Source of the DNA: Asaia bogorensis
Lineage (GTDB): Bacteria > Pseudomonadota > Alphaproteobacteria > Acetobacterales > Acetobacteraceae
Length of the DNA: 8,274 nucleotides
Assembly: GCA_945871455.1 (NCBI GenBank)
Contig: CAMBXJ010000177.1
Location: 1-8,274 of the forward strand
Reading direction: 5' to 3'
In this document: positions 6,557 to 8,274 of the stretch, one piece after another
Layout of the letters: the number at the start of each line of letters is the position of its first letter
How positions within the stretch are numbered: the stretch's first letter is position 1
Program-made: the position numbers and the translations under genes
The notes under the pieces: model-generated
Databases searched by the model: none
Told to the model about the DNA's origin: nothing
Seen by the model: only the letters and a program-made list of their open reading frames with translations

Positions 6557-6859
6557 AAAATAACAAAATGCAGGCCGGAATACCTGGGCAACTCTACCAG
6601 CGCGGGATACGCCTATGGCCGGGTTCTGGACCCACCGATGCATTCGGTAGTCGATAGCGGACACTGCATCTGCATCACGGGTTATGTGGCTGATTCCGGC
6701 GAGGACGCGGGCGGTTATGTTATTTTCCGCAATAGCTGGGGCACCGGATGGGGCAGTCAAAACCCCCAACCGGCCATATCCGCCGCACCGGAACAGGGCT
6801 ATGACACCATTTCGGCCACCTATGTCGATGGATATTGTTGGGAAGCCTCCCATATGTAG
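6557..6859 (+). pseudogene. papain-like (C1) cysteine peptidase, C-terminal remnant
   Basis: The frame is open from just after TGA 6554-6556 to TAG 6857-6859, about 100 residues, and recognisable from around 6578. SGHCICITGYV carries the catalytic His (GH, 6659-6664), and GGYVIFRNSWGTGWG carries the catalytic Asn and the conserved NSWG of C1 peptidases. The ending, YVDGYCWEASHM, resembles the usual C-terminus of bacterial members. The N-terminal half with the active-site cysteine and oxyanion glutamine is absent, and no start with a ribosome binding site exists. The ATG at 6638 would give only 73 residues. It cannot be an active peptidase. The IS elements starting some 40 bases downstream suggest a rearranged locus. 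Confidence 0.75.
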
Positions 6860-6896
6860 CATATGGCTTTAGTTGGTCCTCACGCTATGTGCCTTA

Positions 6897-7842
6897 GGGT
6901 CCGATTCAACGTTGTGGGGAGTAGCCTGACGGTTCCTCGATAGGGGAATCGGCCTCATGGCGACGGTGAGCCTCAGCGACGAAGCACTTTTGGCGTTCTT
7001 TCACGCCCATCCGAATTTACGCGACAGAGTGACCTCGATCGTGGGCGCGGTGGAGAACGCGAACGGCGACCTCGGGGAAGCGGACGCGGCCGAGGAGCGG
7101 CTTGTCGAGGAGATGCGGCTTTTGGGCCGCGAGGCGTTGCAAGGTTGGGCGGAGAAGCGGGTCGAGGCGACGGAGCGCGACGTTCGCGGCCAAGCCGGCA
7201 TGAACCGCAACGAAAAAAGACTCCGCTGGCACACGAAATTCGGCGATATCGCGGTCGTAGAGCCGCAATACCGGTTTCGAAGCCTGCGCGTGCGCCCGTT
7301 TGTTCTCGGCGCGAAGGTCAGTCCGCGCGGGTATTCGCGGCCGTTGCAGCGGGCGATCGTGGATTTCGCGGCGGACGATCCCTTTGCCCGGGTTGCGGCG
7401 AAATTGCGAGAGCATTACGGCTTCGAGATCGGCGAAAGCACAGTCCAGCGGATTACCCTGGGCCATGCCCAGGCCATGTTCGAGGCCGGCGGCGATGATG
7501 TGGACTTTCCCGAAGAACCGGGCCGGCACAAGCAGATCGTGGCCCAGATCGATGGCGGCATGATCCCCGTTATGACGCCGGACTCGAACCGGAAAGACAA
7601 ACGCAAGGGGAAAACCCTGTCGTGGAGAGAGGCGAAAATTTCGCTCGCCCACGCCCAGGGAAGCCGCACGCCGGTGTACGGAGGCGGGATCGAAGGCGGC
7701 GTGGAGGATGCTGGGAGGCGGCTGTTCGCCTGCGCGGTCCGGGCGGGGTTCGGGACGGGTTCGCGCGTGCACGCGGTGGGCGACGGCGCGCCATGGATCA
7801 TGGGTCAAATCGAGGAGCGGTTCGGCGAACAGGGCAGCTATC
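6897..7842 (+). mobile_element. ISKra4-family element, left part
   Basis: The transposase remnant plus leader. The leader from about 6897 (GGGTCCGATTC) probably includes the left terminal repeat; its exact end cannot be fixed without the right end, which is lost or outside the window. Within it CCGATTC (6901-6907) and GAATCGG (6946-6952) are inverted copies, the second next to the ribosome binding site. Confidence 0.5.
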
Positions 7843-7844
7843 TG
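6957..7844 (+). pseudogene. ISKra4-family transposase, truncated by an IS insertion
   Basis: ATG 6957 follows GATAGGGGAAT. About 296 residues of a DDE transposase of the ISKra4 family are readable. They include a helical N-terminus, the segment around QRAIVDFAADDPFARVAAKL, TVQRITLGHAQAM, the first catalytic Asp199 (VAQIDGGMIPV), LSWREAKISLAHAQGS, and the second Asp276 (HAVGDGAPWI), then ERFGEQGSYL. There the match stops, where the family continues into a YH.C.YL segment and the third acidic residue. The frame happens to stay open to 8162 (401 aa), but that tail is antisense to an IS3 element and is not transposase. Roughly the last third is missing, so it is inactive. It is the oldest of three nested elements. 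Confidence 0.85.
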
Positions 7845-7881
7845 AGGTGGTCCCCATCCGTTGGACAGGAATCGGGCTTGG

Positions 7882-8127
7882 CTAAGCGAGGCTCCCACCG
7901 GTTGCAGCCACCCCCACCCGTTGGGGCATCACATCGGGACTGGATACCGCACCCTTCCCAATTCTTGAATCACCTTCTTCCTGTCGATGCGCCTGTGGGA
8001 AAGTGGTCAACGTCGGCGTGGAGCGGAGCGGAACAACGGTGTTGTCCACTTTTCCACAGGCGGCGGCCGGGTTCTCGAACACCGCCCGCGGGGTCCGATA
8101 CCCCAGCGCCTGATGGTAACGCCGGTC
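7882..8127 (-). pseudogene. IS3-family transposase OrfB, C-terminal remnant
   Basis: Minus strand from about 8127 reads DRRYHQALGYRTPRAVFENP, the hallmark end of IS3-family OrfB integrase domains (RR.H.ALG..TP...). The frame then stays open to TAG 7882-7884 through low-similarity sequence including the hairpin. The DDE core and start are missing; the frame upstream of 8128 belongs to the IS256 leader read backwards. Confidence 0.7.
7990..8062. repeat. 22-base inverted repeat inside the IS3 fragment
   Basis: The left arm at 7990-8011 (begins CGCCTGTGG, ends GTCAAC) and right arm at 8041-8062 (begins GTTGTCC, ends CCACAGGCG) are reverse complements with two mismatches, around a 29-base loop. 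Next to and partly inside the right arm, ACAACGGTGTTGT forms a small competing palindrome. It could terminate transcription of OrfB or shield the element from outside transcription. Confidence 0.8.
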
Positions 8128-8129
8128 GT

Positions 8130-8274
8130 GAGCCTGTCCGTAAATCTGTGTGCGAGGCATAACCAACGCCAAGGAGGCGTATTATGCCGAGCCGAGCGAA
8201 GAAACTGGACCGCGCCGTATCCAAGCTGCCCACGATCCCGAAGGAACTGGTCGCCCAATTCCTGACCGGCCCGA
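8130..8274 (+). mobile_element. IS256-family element, left end, continues outside window
   Basis: From about 8130 GAGCCTGTCCGTAAATCTGT looks like an IS256-type terminal repeat, followed by a short leader and the transposase start at 8184. It replaces the upstream part of the IS3 OrfB, so it inserted after that element or the two recombined. The exact boundary is uncertain by a few bases. Confidence 0.6.
8184..8274 (+). CDS. IS256-family (mutator-type) transposase, N-terminus, partial
   Basis: ATG 8184 has AAGGAGG (8171-8177) six bases upstream, the best ribosome binding site in the window. The 30 residues seen include LPTIPKELVAQFLTGP, which fits the N-terminus of IS256-family DDE transposases (a P.ELVDQ...GPMT pattern just before the helical region). 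The rest lies beyond the right edge, so activity cannot be judged. It is probably the youngest of the nested elements, since nothing visible interrupts it. Confidence 0.7.
   Translation, partial: MPSRAKKLDRAVSKLPTIPKELVAQFLTGP

Larger units (their letters stand above)
7843..8129 (-). mobile_element. IS3-family element, terminal fragment
   Basis: Only the 3' segment of an IS3-type element survives. Its outer end is the sequence starting TGAGGTGGTCCCC at about 7843, where the ISKra4 transposase match breaks. Its inner side ends at about 8129, where IS256-type sequence begins. It contains the OrfB C-terminal codons, a 22-base inverted repeat and a repeated CCCCAYCCGTTGG motif. Confidence 0.7.

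Noticed and set aside
6461..6862. 133-codon minus-strand open frame
   Set aside because: The opposite strand holds the C1 peptidase His and NSWG motifs; the minus reading matches nothing.
6850..6866. CCATATG-TAG-CATATGG inverted repeat
   Set aside because: Seven-base arms around the peptidase stop codon; too short to call a terminator, no T-run, and not placed at the ISKra4 boundary.
7017..7898. 293-codon minus-strand open frame
   Set aside because: It is antisense to the ISKra4 transposase with its conserved DDE segments.

Overview
This is a GC-rich window with proteobacterial gene styles. I infer an alphaproteobacterium, perhaps Rhodospirillales/Acetobacteraceae. That placement rests on base composition, codon choice and gene types only, and is not firm. 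Positions 1-3842 are read leftward (minus strand), and the intact genes from 4029 onward are read rightward.

Left block, minus strand. An ArsR-type repressor gene with several cysteines has a good sigma70-like promoter and an overlapping inverted repeat. It is followed by a flavin/NAD(P) oxidoreductase that runs off the left edge; together they look like a small metalloid-responsive operon. Directly upstream of the arsR promoter is a frameshifted scrap of an IS1634-type transposase, then about 420 bases with no convincing gene. Next come a ferritin-like di-iron protein gene broken by one in-frame amber codon, a periplasmic PCu(A)C copper chaperone with a perfect copper motif, and a small exported cysteine-containing protein resembling DUF2946. 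The last two, and perhaps the ferritin-like gene, look like a copper/metal-handling cluster.

Centre, plus strand. After a divergent intergenic region (3843-4028) come three tightly spaced genes: a short-chain dehydrogenase (GTG start, strong ribosome binding site), a D-isomer-specific 2-hydroxyacid dehydrogenase and an AhpD-like/carboxymuconolactone-decarboxylase-fold protein. They form a compact catabolic-looking operon of two NAD(P)-dependent oxidoreductases and a thiol/peroxidase-type protein; the substrate is not known.

Right block, a graveyard of broken genes and mobile elements. A papain-like (C1) peptidase C-terminus survives without its catalytic-cysteine half. Beyond it is an ISKra4-family transposase cut off after about 296 residues by the terminal segment of an IS3-family element. 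That segment is in turn cut by the left end of an IS256-family element running off the right edge. The nested insertions give an order of events: ISKra4 first, then IS3, then IS256. With the IS1634 scrap, four IS families are represented in about 8 kb. I found no CRISPR array, tRNA or rRNA, and no convincing new defence or enzymatic system. The most useful observations are the amber-split di-iron gene, the nested IS ladder and the remnant-adjacent arsR promoter.
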